Assembly (NCBI RefSeq): GCF_001894805.1
Contig: NZ_BCWX01000001.1
Location: forward strand, 248,001 to 312,000
Origin: Rhodococcus globerulus NBRC 14531
Lineage (GTDB): Bacteria > Actinomycetota > Actinomycetes > Mycobacteriales > Mycobacteriaceae
Direction: 5' to 3'
DNA: 64,000 nt
The notes under the pieces were generated by a model. The model ran no database searches and was not told the origin of the DNA. It saw only the letters and a list, made by a program, of their open reading frames with translations. This document shows, piece by piece, positions 41,765 to 51,187 of this stretch (position 1 is its first letter; every line of letters begins with the position of its first letter). Both the position numbers and the translations under genes were made by a program.

Positions 41765-43748
41765 GTGGTGAACCTCTACGCTACCGCCATGGACTTGATC
41801 GTCTGGATTATCGCGACGCCGATTCTTGCCGCAGCACTCGCGGTCGCCATGCGACGAACGCTGGGGGCGAAAGTCGGGTGGCCGCGAACACTGGTGGTCT
41901 CGGTGATAGCGCTCTCGGTGGGTGTTTCGCTGGCGAGCTACGTCGCAACGCTCGCCGGAATTGCGAGCCCGGACGGTCAACTACTGGTGAGCGAGGGAAT
42001 TGCACTCACCTTCTTCGGAGTCGCCGCGCTCTGGGTTTTCGCGGCGTGCCTGGCTGCGTTGGTCTTCCTTGAAGTTGTCATTCCTACGGGGTCCGTACCC
42101 GGTGTGCCAGAAACGCTGCGGCGCAGCCGAAAATCGTGGCGCCGAACGAAGCGGTACGTCCAGATCATGAGTATCTTCATGCGAGCGGGAGGCGGGTCAG
42201 CTCTCCGCGCCGGACCGTCCGCACCTCAGTTCGGGAACGCGTTGGTGGAGATCGTCAGCCGATGCGGTGTCACTTTCGTCAAGTTGGGACAGATCCTCGG
42301 CACACGAGACGACCTGGTACCACCCGAGCTCGCTCGCGCCCTCTCGACACTCCAAAGTTCGGCGCGACCGGCCGATCCCGACCGCATTGCGGAGCTGCTG
42401 GCATCGGAACTTGGCGACGTCCCCGAAGCGGTGTTCGCGTCGTTCGAAGTGGAACCATTCGCCGCTGCCTCTGTCGCACAGGTACATTCCGCGCGCACCA
42501 CTGAAGGCGTCGACGTCGTGGTGAAGGTTCAACGCCCCGATGCGAGCGCACAAGTGAGCGTGGATTGCGATATCTTCCTTCGCGTTTCATCCCTCGCGGA
42601 GACCCGTTTTCCCTGGGCACGCGATATCGGCGTTTCACCGACTCGCCGGCGGGCTCGTCACGTCGCTGCTCGAAGAGCTCGACTACCGTACCGAGGCAGC
42701 GAATACCGGCGCGATTGCCTCCACCATGGCAAACCGCCCGGATATCGTCGTTCCGCACGTCTACCTCGACCTCAGTAGCGGACGGGTGCTCGTGATGGAA
42801 CGTCTTCACGGCACACCGCTTTCCGACGGTGAGGCCGCGCTCACCGGCCTCGACCGCGACACCCGCAGCAGAATTGCCACCGAACTGCTTGCGTCACTGC
42901 TCGACGGGATCTTTGTCCACGGGGTGTTCCACGCGGACCTGCACCCCGGAAACATCATGATCCTCGATGACGGCCGGGTCGGGCTCCTCGACTTCGGCGC
43001 AGTGGGCGTGCTGGACGGGGAGACACGGATACTGTTCGCCGTACTCCTGAACGCTGCCCTGGCCGGAGACCCGGTGGCGACCGTCGACGCGATGTTGATG
43101 GCATTCGACGTACCTGCCGATGTGGAACGCGGAGCGCTGCGACACCAGGTGGGCCGCGAGATCACCCTGCTCAGTGTTCAGCCCAATGTTTCCATGGCAT
43201 CGTTCGCGCGAATGTTCACCGTGCTTCGAGATCATCGAATAGGAGTGCCGGGAGACGTCGCCGCCGCATTCCGTTCACTCGCGTCATTGGAGCGCGCCCT
43301 CCGACTCCTGGATCCGCACATCGACCTCGTCGCTGCCGTTCGCGCCGAAGTTCCCCGACTGTTGACCCAGGTCGCCAGTCCGACTGCGGCCGCGCAGGCG
43401 ATCCTGTCGACGACGGCGGTCACAACCGCGGTAGCCAGGCGTCTTCCTGGTCAGCTCGACCAGATCGCAACCTCCCTCGCGTCGGGAAGTTTCACTCTCC
43501 GCACCCGTTCTGTCGCACATCCCGACGACAGGCGATGGCTCCGACGGTCGGCGAACAACGCCCTGGGAATGGCGGCTGGAGTTACCGCGCTGATTGTCGC
43601 GGCGATCCTGCTGTTCGTACCTGGCGGACCACAACTCACACCTCAGCTGTCGGGCTACGCACTCGTGAGTGCGGTACTGGGCTTCGTAGGAGTCGTTCTG
43701 TGCATGCGGACCGTGTTCCGTTTGTTCACACTCGACGGCAGGCGGTGA
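41765..43748 (+). pseudogene. ABC1/UbiB-family atypical kinase, interrupted by a +1 frameshift
   Basis: The two halves of one ABC1/UbiB protein lie in different frames. The first (41765 to about 42635) has three N-terminal membrane helices, the KxGQ motif (FVKLGQILGTRDDLVPPELA) and AAASVAQVH. The second (from about 42633) has ELDYRTEAAN, the catalytic HADLHPGNI and DFG loop, and two C-terminal helices. Removing one T from the TTT run at 42633-42635 restores a continuous frame, reading RDIGV-HRLAGGL, of about 660 aa. Everything else is intact, so this is either a sequencing error, a very recent mutation or phase variation. The start may be GTG 41765 or ATG 41789. Family members regulate isoprenoid-quinone or lipid metabolism. 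Confidence 0.85.
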
Positions 43749-43810
43749 AACCTCACCTCCCGGGTTAACGTTGCCCAATTTCCCCGCAGGGCGAATGTGT
43801 TGCGGCGAAG

Positions 43811-44065
43811 TCAGTCCGGTGCCTTGTCGTCGGGATCGGTCCGTGTCGTGTTTTTCCGTTCGGCGGCATTGCCCGGCACCGCCGCCGCCTCGCGCTCGGC
43901 GGCGATACGTTCTTCGAGACCGTCCACCAATTCGGACAGTTCACGGTCACGTTTGGTGGGCGTGATTACCTCGCCGGATGAATGTTCGTCAGCGGGATTA
44001 TGCGACTGTGACTCGTTGTCGGGATTGGTCGTCGTCTCGTCATCGAACTGTGCGCTCAACGTCAT
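43811..44065 (-). CDS. Small hydrophilic hypothetical protein
   Basis: An 84-aa, charged, low-complexity protein (many Asp, Glu, Thr) with a central helix RDRELSELVDGLEERIAAERE that could form a coiled coil. AAGGAGG lies only 2 bp before the ATG at 44065, so a TTG at 44059 with normal spacing may be the true start. No family was recognised. Confidence 0.5.
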   Translation of the reverse strand: MTLSAQFDDETTTNPDNESQSHNPADEHSSGEVITPTKRDRELSELVDGLEERIAAEREAAAVPGNAAERKNTTRTDPDDKAPD

Positions 44066-44328
44066 CGCCTCCTTGATCTCTGCCCGCGACTCTACGACTC
44101 CTACGACGCGTGAGCATCGGTGCTGGTCGGTGCTAGCGCGAAGGGATCGGGTAATGCCGCCGACCGAACTCTGCGACACATCCGAGCGGTTGTTCCGCTG
44201 CAGAATGGGTACGTTCGCGCACGAGACGTATACACCTTCGAGGCAGTCTCACTGATCGGAATGGAAAAGTTGTATCAAGAGTCACATTGTTACCGTTTTC
44301 GAGCGATATCGACCCAAGAGGAGCATGA

Positions 44329-45765
44329 ATGCGGACAACGGTGAGACCAACTAGGCCGCTGGCAGGCTACGCCGAACGTCGATACGAACGGTCCCGACCG
44401 GTTTGGCTCATACTGACCGTGCTGATCACGGTCGAGGTGATCAGCGCATTCGAGACTTCGATGATGTATGCGGCGCTGCCGACTTTCGCCGAGATCTTCG
44501 ACGCCGACGCTTCGGCTGTGGGATGGTCCGTCACCGCGTTCCTGCTGGTCGCGGCATCCTCTGCCGCAGTATGCGGCAGGCTCGGAGATATGTACGGGCG
44601 CGAACGCGTGCTGATGGTCGTACTGGCATTCGCCACAGTCGGCTCGATTGTGAGCATGGCGGTCGGAACGCTCGAGGGCATCATTATCGGGCGTGCCATC
44701 CAAGGCGTCGCGGGGGCGATTCTGCCGCTGTGCATCGGTTTGGCCCGCGAACATCTGCCCGTGGAGAAGGTTGCGATGGCTGTTGCGCTGATCGCCGGAT
44801 CTGCCATTGCCGCCGGTGCGGCATCGCTGGTCGTTGCGGGTGTGATCATCGACCTCGGCGATTGGCGGTACATCTTTGTCGTCACTGCCGCCTACGCCGT
44901 CGTCTGCATCATCTTGGTCGAAGTTGTATTGCCGTGGCGCCGTCGGACTTACCATCGACAGCCCGTTGATTTCGCTGGGGCAGTGGCGCTAGCCGTCGCA
45001 GTGGCGTCCATCTTGTTGGGGCTCACGCAAGGAAAGTCGTGGGGCTGGGACGATCTTCGGGTACTCAGCCTCCTGGTCGTCGGCGCCGTCATCTTTGCTT
45101 GGTGGGTGAGGTGGGAGTTGAACTGCGCATCCCCAATTGTCAACTTGCGCTTGCTTGCTGAACGCAACATCGCTTTGACCATGCTCAGCACGATCGCTCT
45201 CGGGCTCGGTCCCATCGGTGTGGTCACCATGCTCATTCCGATCATCATGCAATCTCCGAAAACCTCACCGTTCGGGCTCGGGCTTTCACCCACCACCGCC
45301 GGTCTCCTGTCGTTCATCGGCGCGATGGTCGGCATGTTGTTCACACCGCTCGCCGGAAAATTGGCAGCGTCGGTCGGCGCACGCACCGCGTTGCTGATCG
45401 GAACCGCATTGTTCCTCGGGGCATGTTCCGGTTTTCTCGTGTTCCACGGTTCAGTGGTCGGAATGACAATGCTGATCGTGGTCGTCTCGATCGCAACGGC
45501 CTTTGCATACACGGCGTTGTCGAATCTCCTCGTGGAATTCGTTCCCGAACACAGCACCAGCGAGACCGTCGGTAGTCAGTCGGTTGTGCGAACTGCAGCG
45601 ATGGCCGTCGGAACGTCGATTACGACAGTTCTACTCGCATCTCTCGTGGTTCCCGGAACGTCGACACCGACGGTTGCCGCGCTCGGTGCTGTCTGCGCGA
45701 TGCTCGTGGCTATGTGTGTCGTCACGATCATTCTTGCTCTCGGGATCAGGTACGAAAAGCGCTGA
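44329..45765 (+). CDS. DHA2-family MFS exporter
   Basis: A 478-aa, 14-helix drug/metabolite:proton antiporter. Motif A is GRLGDMYGRERV, and helix 5 carries the antiporter region GAASLVVAGVII. GAGGAG lies 6 bp upstream. It is related to, but clearly distinct from, the DHA2 pump at 15798-17258. No adjacent regulator was found. It precedes the steroid-dehydrogenase-like gene by 143 bp on the same strand, so a link to steroid or lipid export is possible but unproven. Confidence 0.88.
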   Translation: MRTTVRPTRPLAGYAERRYERSRPVWLILTVLITVEVISAFETSMMYAALPTFAEIFDADASAVGWSVTAFLLVAASSAAVCGRLGDMYGRERVLMVVLAFATVGSIVSMAVGTLEGIIIGRAIQGVAGAILPLCIGLAREHLPVEKVAMAVALIAGSAIAAGAASLVVAGVIIDLGDWRYIFVVTAAYAVVCIILVEVVLPWRRRTYHRQPVDFAGAVALAVAVASILLGLTQGKSWGWDDLRVLSLLVVGAVIFAWWVRWELNCASPIVNLRLLAERNIALTMLSTIALGLGPIGVVTMLIPIIMQSPKTSPFGLGLSPTTAGLLSFIGAMVGMLFTPLAGKLAASVGARTALLIGTALFLGACSGFLVFHGSVVGMTMLIVVVSIATAFAYTALSNLLVEFVPEHSTSETVGSQSVVRTAAMAVGTSITTVLLASLVVPGTSTPTVAALGAVCAMLVAMCVVTIILALGIRYEKR

Positions 45766-45908
45766 CATGCAGGTCGTGATTCGGCTGTGACGGCCGCAAC
45801 GCGCCAACAATCCGCGTAAAAAATCCCGCTGACTGGGCATCCGGACCATCTCGCGCTGCGCCTGCCCTAGCGTTCTACCTCGATAAACCACGTGAAGGGA
45901 TTTGTTCA

Positions 45909-47606
45909 ATGGCTAAGAATCAGGCACCCCCCGCGACACGGGCCGACGACATCACAGTCGACCTGCTGGTAATCGGGTCCGGTACCGGCATGGCTGCCGC
46001 CCTCACCGCAAACGAGCTCGGCTTGTCCACGCTGATCGTGGAGAAGACGCAGTACGTGGGCGGTTCGACGGCGCGGTCCGGTGGGGCGTTCTGGATGCCT
46101 GCCAACCCGGTACTTGCAGCTGCCAATGCGGGCGACACCGTTGAGCGCGCGAAGACGTATGTGCGTGCGGTGGTCGGTGATACGGCACCAGCCGAACGTG
46201 GCGAGGCATTTGTCGACCATGGTGGCGCCACGATCGACATGCTCTCCCGCACGACGCCCATGAAGTTCTTCTGGGCCAAGGAATACTCCGACTACCACCC
46301 CGAACTGCCGGGCGGTAGCGCTGCAGGCCGCACCTGCGAGTGCCAGCCGTTCGACGCTTCGGTGCTGGGAGAGGAACGCGGCCGTCTGCGCCCCGGGTTG
46401 ATGGAAGCCGGACTGCCGATGCCGGTGACCGGTGCGGACTACAAGTGGATGAACCTGATGGCGAAGAAGCCCACCAAGGCTTTCCCGCGCATCATCCGCC
46501 GCTTGTCGCAGGGCGTTTTCGGTAAGTACGTCCTCAAGCGTGAATACATTGCGGGCGGTCAGGCGCTGGCCGCCGGTCTGTTTGCCGGTGTGGTCCAGGC
46601 AGGTATTCCGGTGTGGACGGAAACGTCGTTGGTTCGGCTGATCACCGAAGGTGACCGCGTAACCGGTGCAGTAGTCGTGCAAGACGGACGTGAGGTGACT
46701 GTGACGGCCCGGCGCGGTGTCGTGCTGGCCGCCGGCGGCTTCGATCACAACATGGAGTGGCGCCACAAGTACCAGTCGGAGAGCCTCGGTGAGCACGAGA
46801 GCCTCGGCGCCGAGGGCAACACCGGCGAGGCTATCGAGGTCGCGCAGGAACTGGGCGCAGACATCGGCTTGATGGACCAGTCGTGGTGGTTCCCGGCGGT
46901 CGCGAGCATCAAGGGACGACCACCGATGGTGATGCTCGCCGAGCGTGCGCTGCCTGGCTCGTTCATCGTCGACCACACCGGTCGACGCTTCGTCAACGAG
47001 GCCACCGACTACATGACGTTCGGTCAGTGTGTGCTCGACCGGGAGAAGGCGGGCGACCCCGCAGAATCCATGTGGATCGTCTTCGACCAGGAGTACCGCA
47101 ACAGCTACGTGTTCGCCGGCGGCATCTTCCCGCGCCAGCCCCTTCCGCCGTCGTTCTTCGAGGAGGGTATCGCGCATCAGGCGAGCAGCCCGACCGAACT
47201 CGCCCGTAAGGCCGGTCTGCCCGAAGATGCGTTCGCTGAGGCGTTCCAGAAGTTCAACGATGCCGCAGCAGCCGGTAGTGACGGCGAATTCGGCCGCGGC
47301 GGAAGCGCATACGACCGGTACTACGGCGACCCGACAGTGTCCCCGAACCCGAACCTGAGGCCGCTCGACAAGAACGCTCTCTACGCGGTGAAGATGACAT
47401 TGAGTGACCTCGGCACGTGCGGCGGCGTGCGCGCCGACGACCACGCCCGAGTCCTCCGCGAGGACGGCAGCTCCATCGACGGGCTGTACGCGATCGGCAA
47501 CACCGCTGCGAATGCGTTCGGCCACTCCTACCCGGGCGCGGGCGCGACGATCGGCCAGGGACTGGTTTACGGCTACATCGCAGCGCATCACGCAGCGAAG
47601 CGGTAG
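45909..47606 (+). CDS. 3-ketosteroid-delta1-dehydrogenase-like flavoprotein
   Basis: A 565-aa FAD enzyme of the fumarate-reductase/KstD family. The FAD dinucleotide motif is VIGSGTGMAAALTA (about residues 21-34), then VGGSTARSGGAFWMP. The C-terminal SYPGAGATIGQGLVYGY provides the Tyr and Gly that position the 3-keto group in KstD. The family desaturates ring A of 3-ketosteroids (delta-1) or, in relatives, 5-alpha steroids (delta-4). Rhodococci carry several paralogues. No other sterol-catabolic genes and no KstR box were seen here, so the steroid specificity is provisional. A strong stem-loop follows. Confidence 0.85.
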   Translation: MAKNQAPPATRADDITVDLLVIGSGTGMAAALTANELGLSTLIVEKTQYVGGSTARSGGAFWMPANPVLAAANAGDTVERAKTYVRAVVGDTAPAERGEAFVDHGGATIDMLSRTTPMKFFWAKEYSDYHPELPGGSAAGRTCECQPFDASVLGEERGRLRPGLMEAGLPMPVTGADYKWMNLMAKKPTKAFPRIIRRLSQGVFGKYVLKREYIAGGQALAAGLFAGVVQAGIPVWTETSLVRLITEGDRVTGAVVVQDGREVTVTARRGVVLAAGGFDHNMEWRHKYQSESLGEHESLGAEGNTGEAIEVAQELGADIGLMDQSWWFPAVASIKGRPPMVMLAERALPGSFIVDHTGRRFVNEATDYMTFGQCVLDREKAGDPAESMWIVFDQEYRNSYVFAGGIFPRQPLPPSFFEEGIAHQASSPTELARKAGLPEDAFAEAFQKFNDAAAAGSDGEFGRGGSAYDRYYGDPTVSPNPNLRPLDKNALYAVKMTLSDLGTCGGVRADDHARVLREDGSSIDGLYAIGNTAANAFGHSYPGAGATIGQGLVYGYIAAHHAAKR

Positions 47607-47627
47607 TTCAACCAAGCAATAGAACCA

Positions 47628-47686
47628 CCGAACGGGAGATCAGCGCACGTTTCCGACGCCGGAACGTGCCCTGGTCTCCCGTTCGG
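47628..47686 (+). terminator. Long stem-loop after the KstD-like gene
   Basis: Outer arms CCGAACGGGAGA (47628-47639) and TCTCCCGTTCGG (47675-47686) enclose a second nested stem (GCACGTTTCC with GGAACGTGC). It starts 21 bp after the stop codon. Confidence 0.75.
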
Positions 47687-47931
47687 CATGCAAGGCTCCG
47701 AGCACCGTCATCTTCTCGATTATTTGATTCGATTGTTGCTTGGCAGACGCCCGATTGGGTACGTATGTGGTGGTCCAGTGCACTCACCGATTTCGGCGGC
47801 ACCGACAATGCTCGAATTCGCCAGGCAATCCGGTGACGACCGAATCGGAAAGCGTCTGTACCCCTGCCATACATACATACGGATCGGAAGGGCAACCTTT
47901 GCCCTCCGCTCCGGTCGAGGAGATGAATCAC
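47687..47931. other. Intergenic leader of the SPW gene
   Basis: About 245 bp. It contains a short CATACATACATAC run (47868-47880); no gene was seen. Confidence 0.5.
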
Positions 47932-48384
47932 ATGTCATCATCTACCCACGCACCGATGCACACTCACCCTGACATCATTGCACTGCGCGAGCGCTACGAT
48001 CAGGCCGCCGAACAACCAACCGCCCAAGTTGTCGAAGGGCTGATGTTGTTGTCCGGACTGTACGCAGCGGCGTCCGCGTGGATCATCGGTTTCACCGCTC
48101 AAACCAACCTCAGTGTCACTAACTTGATCTGTGGTGCTGCGATCGGGTTGCTTGCGGTGGCTTTCGGATCCGCTTACGGCCGCACCCACGGCATGACATT
48201 CGTTGCACCGTTACTCGGGATTTGGCTGATCGTCTCGCCTTGGATCGTTGCGGGTGTCGATACCAGCACTTCCATGATCTGGTCCAATGTGGTTGTGGGA
48301 GCGCTTGTCTGCGTTCTAGGTCTCGCCACAGCTGCACTGGGAATGGGGCGCGGTCTTGCGCGACGCGAACCGAAACCGCAGTGA
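47932..48384 (+). CDS. SPW repeat membrane protein
   Basis: A 150-aa protein with four hydrophobic helices and two SPW-type repeats. The diagnostic motif is seen in WLIVSPWIVAG, with the first repeat as ASAWIIGFTAQ. SPW proteins are small membrane proteins of unknown function common in actinobacteria, often next to stress genes. GAGGAG at 47917 places the start at ATG 47932, or at ATG 47923 with poor spacing. Confidence 0.8.
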   Translation: MSSSTHAPMHTHPDIIALRERYDQAAEQPTAQVVEGLMLLSGLYAAASAWIIGFTAQTNLSVTNLICGAAIGLLAVAFGSAYGRTHGMTFVAPLLGIWLIVSPWIVAGVDTSTSMIWSNVVVGALVCVLGLATAALGMGRGLARREPKPQ

Positions 48385-49061
48385 CTACCGACACGGGTAT
48401 TTCGCCAGGGCGAAAGTCACGAAGTGCGGTGTCGTTGATTGGTTGAACGACGAACACGGGTTCGGGTCGATTTCGCACACCCACCACAGGCTCGGAATGT
48501 CCGTATCACTGACGTTGCCGGCTCGGGTAATGGTCGTCACCCGAGCCGGGAGCGCAGGATCGAAGGGAGTACGGGTGTAGGTCGTCCAGGTGTCGGAACT
48601 GATCTCTCTGGGCGTTGAGGCAAGCGACACGTCGAAATGCCAAGGGGCCGTTGCTGTTGATCGGGCAAGCACGTATACCGATGTGGTGGCCGGATGTGAT
48701 GTTCAGGCAGGCGTCGCGAGTGCCCATCTGACCTTCTCGCCGGCCTTGGCGTCGGGCATCGAGCTGTTCAGTCGGGCATGAGCTGTCCATAGCGATGAAC
48801 GACCGTACATTGCACCCCGGAAGTCGGATATTATTGGTGCACAGTCTGATTGGTGGGTAGTTTGGTCTCGCGGTCGCTGGTAATGTGCCGTCGACATCGA
48901 CGGACGTGGGAGTAGGCATGAATCCAGACCCTTTCTCGATTTTCCACGCCCCTCTGAACCCGACAACTTAATGCGGTGGTTCCCTGTTTCCGAGATGATT
49001 CGGTGATGATCGCCGGGATCGCACAGGATGAACACAATTTGTGGAAATCGTGTGGGCAAGC
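48385..49061. other. Unassigned stretch with a possible broken minus-strand gene
   Basis: No confident gene. On the minus strand one frame from about 48790 to 48385 reads like protein (ending STPREISSDTWTTYTRTP ... PHFVTFALAKYPCR) but is interrupted by a TGA at 48703-48705, and an overlapping frame is equally plausible in composition. No ribosome site supports a start. It may be a decayed secreted-protein gene. Confidence 0.35.
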
Positions 49062-49268
49062 CTATGGAAGGTGCATCAGCTGCCTCGCAAGAGTGAAGAG
49101 TCGGCGACCGAGCCTGATGACGGGGATCCCCAGAGGAATCAGAATCACCGTCACGCACAGTACGGCACCGACAAGCCACACCACGGTCGCAAGGATTCCG
49201 AGCACTGTGCCGAGCACAGCCATGACGATCCCTAGCAGCGCGTCGAACAAACCACGGAGCACACGCAT
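49062..49268 (-). CDS. Small hydrophobic membrane protein
   Basis: A 68-aa protein with one long hydrophobic hairpin (LLGIVMAVLGTVLGILATVV and LCVTVILIPLGIPVI) and basic ends, probably two membrane helices. AGGAGGT lies just before the ATG. The family is unnamed; similar proteins occur widely in rhodococci and mycobacteria. The surrounding genes suggest an envelope or stress role. Confidence 0.75.
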   Translation of the reverse strand: MRVLRGLFDALLGIVMAVLGTVLGILATVVWLVGAVLCVTVILIPLGIPVIRLGRRLFTLARQLMHLP

Positions 49269-49632
49269 GATGACCTCCTGTCTCCAGTCTCCGCTTTTCC
49301 GGACCTGGACGCACTGTCGCCGCAGGTTCTTTTGTCAGCCAACTGGATTGGACGCGATCTCGCCGCGAAGTCAACCCAATCGCGTATGTAAGCGCGCACC
49401 TTCGAGTGGTCGGGCCGTCGTCATTCGCTCGTGTCGCGAGCTTCTCACCTATGGCCCACCGTTCTCGGTTCATTGCTTCGATCTACGGTGTTGACGCGCA
49501 ACGGAATGCCGCGTTGACTGGGCATTACTCTCTGGCCGGGAGGCCAACATGATCATCGTCTTCATGTACGTTCCGGCGGAGGCGCCTGGCGAAACCCGTT
49601 CGACCGACGATCATCGAGAAGAAGGAACCGCC
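49269..49632. other. Divergent intergenic region
   Basis: About 360 bp between the small membrane protein and the CsbD-like gene. It must hold both promoters, but I could not identify a convincing sigma-B/F-type site. Confidence 0.45.
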
Positions 49633-49827
49633 ATGAGCATCGTGAAGAGAATCAGGCACAAGGCAGAAACCGCCGAGGGGGTCATCAAGAAGACCGTCGG
49701 CAAGAGCTTGGGAAACGAAAAGATGGAGGCCGAGGGAAGGTCTGAACAGGCCAAAGGCCAGGCAAAACAGACCGGCGACAAGCTCAAACAGGCGGGACGA
49801 AAGTTCAGGGACGCCTTCAAACATTGA
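49633..49827 (+). CDS. CsbD-like stress protein
   Basis: A 64-aa, highly charged, Lys/Glu/Gln-rich protein of the CsbD family (GVIKKTVGKSLGNEKMEAEGRSEQAKGQAKQ). CsbD-type proteins are intrinsically disordered and induced by general stress through sigma-B in Bacillus; their molecular role is unknown. AAGGAA lies 6 bp before the ATG at 49633, so a longer upstream frame from 49549 is not the gene. Confidence 0.88.
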   Translation: MSIVKRIRHKAETAEGVIKKTVGKSLGNEKMEAEGRSEQAKGQAKQTGDKLKQAGRKFRDAFKH

Positions 49828-50039
49828 CCCACCCCTCTTTCGAAGTTTGCTACCGGGGTACATCAGTGGTGCGAAGGTGAGGCGACTGGTGCGAGTACCT
49901 GTGAGTGGGCGAAAAGTATGAGTGGACAACAGAATACGAGCAGCCGAATCGCTACCAGTGCAACACGAGACGCACCTCCTCGTTCAGCGGTGCGGTCTCG
50001 CGACAAACGCGACATGCGCAACGGAGAGATACACATCCG

Positions 50040-50186
50040 TTGCGGCGCGGACTGAGCGCAAAAACGAAAGTCACTCTCATCGTCCTGCTTGTCCTTGCGC
50101 TCATCCTCGGGCCAGTGCTGCTCGTCGTTCTCTTGCTGGCACTCATTGTTACGGGGTTGGTCGCGGCGGTTCGCGCCGCTGGATAA
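50040..50186 (+). CDS. Possible small single-pass membrane protein
   Basis: A 48-aa open frame from TTG 50040 (GGAGAG about 11 bp upstream). A basic start is followed by about 33 almost uninterrupted hydrophobic residues. The composition is typical of small membrane proteins, but the start and expression are uncertain; the frame extends upstream to GTG 49905. Confidence 0.4.
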   Translation: MRRGLSAKTKVTLIVLLVLALILGPVLLVVLLLALIVTGLVAAVRAAG

Positions 50187-50260
50187 AGGGTGATGTTCGA
50201 GATCCATGGGCGGAGGTGATCGCCGATGCCAACACCCCTGCCGCAGAGCGATACCGGACA
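50187..50260. other. Short intergenic gap
   Basis: No feature seen. Confidence 0.4.
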
Positions 50261-50491
50261 TCAATCCTGTCGTGGGTGCAAGGCCTCGTTCATGTTCTCC
50301 ACCCCGCGCGCATGCGTCGACAGATCCGCCCGTGCGGTACGCACCGTAGTACCGCGACTTCGCGATCCTGGCCCCGTGAAGTCCTCATCCGACCTCGATA
50401 CGTCACGGTCGAGACCCTCCTGAGACGCTTCGAACTCCTCCCTGTCCAACTGGGCGCGGAGCAAGGAGTCGGATTTCGGGGTATTTCGCAT
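50261..50491 (-). CDS. Possible small hydrophilic protein
   Basis: A 76-aa charged open frame (RAQLDREEFEASQEGLDRDV, then Arg/Ser/Thr-rich). There is no family and only a weak ribosome site. The acidic-basic composition resembles real small rhodococcal hypothetical proteins more than a chance frame. Confidence is low. Confidence 0.35.
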   Translation of the reverse strand: MRNTPKSDSLLRAQLDREEFEASQEGLDRDVSRSDEDFTGPGSRSRGTTVRTARADLSTHARGVENMNEALHPRQD

Positions 50492-50755
50492 AGGAGCATT
50501 GTTCCAGACGCCACTGGAAAATTTCTGTAGCGACGAGGGTAGACATTTGGTTCAAGTCGTTGTAAGTTTTCTCTTGCAAGGAAGAAAGAACCAAGAAGTG
50601 CGGGAGAAATGAACTACCCGCAAGCGGTACCGCAGGGCAGGGTCGCGTCGAGGCCGTTGGTTGTGTTGTCAGTGTGTACGACCTCGGCAGCCCCTTGAGA
50701 GCGGCTACCGGACAGCATGTTTGGGTCCGGGAGCTCGAAAGAGTGCAGTTGTGTA

Positions 50756-51187
50756 ATGGAAGTTCAACCCCGACCCCCGGCGGCCTCTACGGCGCCGGGG
50801 GTCCCGTCCGTTAACAGAAAGAGGCCACTCATTCCGGCTGAGCTCCCTGACAGTGCGCTGTCCGACAAGTTCGACGACGAGGACTATCCGGCCTACAGCA
50901 TGGGCCAGGCCGCAGATATCCTCGGTGTCAGGCAAGCTTTCCTACGCAGTCTCGACGCCGCTAAGCTCCTCGCTCCGCAACGGTCCGAGGGAGGGCATCG
51001 CCGTTACTCTCGCTACCAACTCCGGATCGCTGCGCGCGCTCACGAGCTTGTCGCCAATGGCACTGCTCTGGACTCGGCGTGCCGCATCATCATCCTCGAA
51101 GATCAACTTGCCGAAGCGCGTCGTATCAATGCCGAACTCCAGCAAGCCCGGCACACCGAGAACGACACCGGCACCGCGCCCGAATAA
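50756..51187 (+). CDS. MerR-family transcriptional regulator, short form
   Basis: A 143-aa protein. The winged-helix segment YSMGQAADILGVRQAFLRSLDAAKLLAPQRSEGGHRRYSRYQL (about 50-95) is MerR type, followed by a helix and a coiled coil (IILEDQLAEARRINAELQQA). There is no C-terminal effector domain and no metal-binding cysteines, so it likely senses through a partner or acts constitutively. It starts at ATG 50756; an ATG at 50717 would add 13 residues. It faces a long gene-free region. Confidence 0.82.
   Translation: MEVQPRPPAASTAPGVPSVNRKRPLIPAELPDSALSDKFDDEDYPAYSMGQAADILGVRQAFLRSLDAAKLLAPQRSEGGHRRYSRYQLRIAARAHELVANGTALDSACRIIILEDQLAEARRINAELQQARHTENDTGTAPE

Noticed and set aside
45780..45908. 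KstR operator before the KstD-like gene
   Set aside because: Only a GTTCTA half-site is visible; the TnnAACnnGTTnnA palindrome is absent.
45906..47615. 569-codon minus-strand open frame
   Set aside because: It is the antisense shadow of the KstD-like gene, whose FAD and active-site motifs are unambiguous; the minus frame has no recognisable domain and His/Arg-rich composition.
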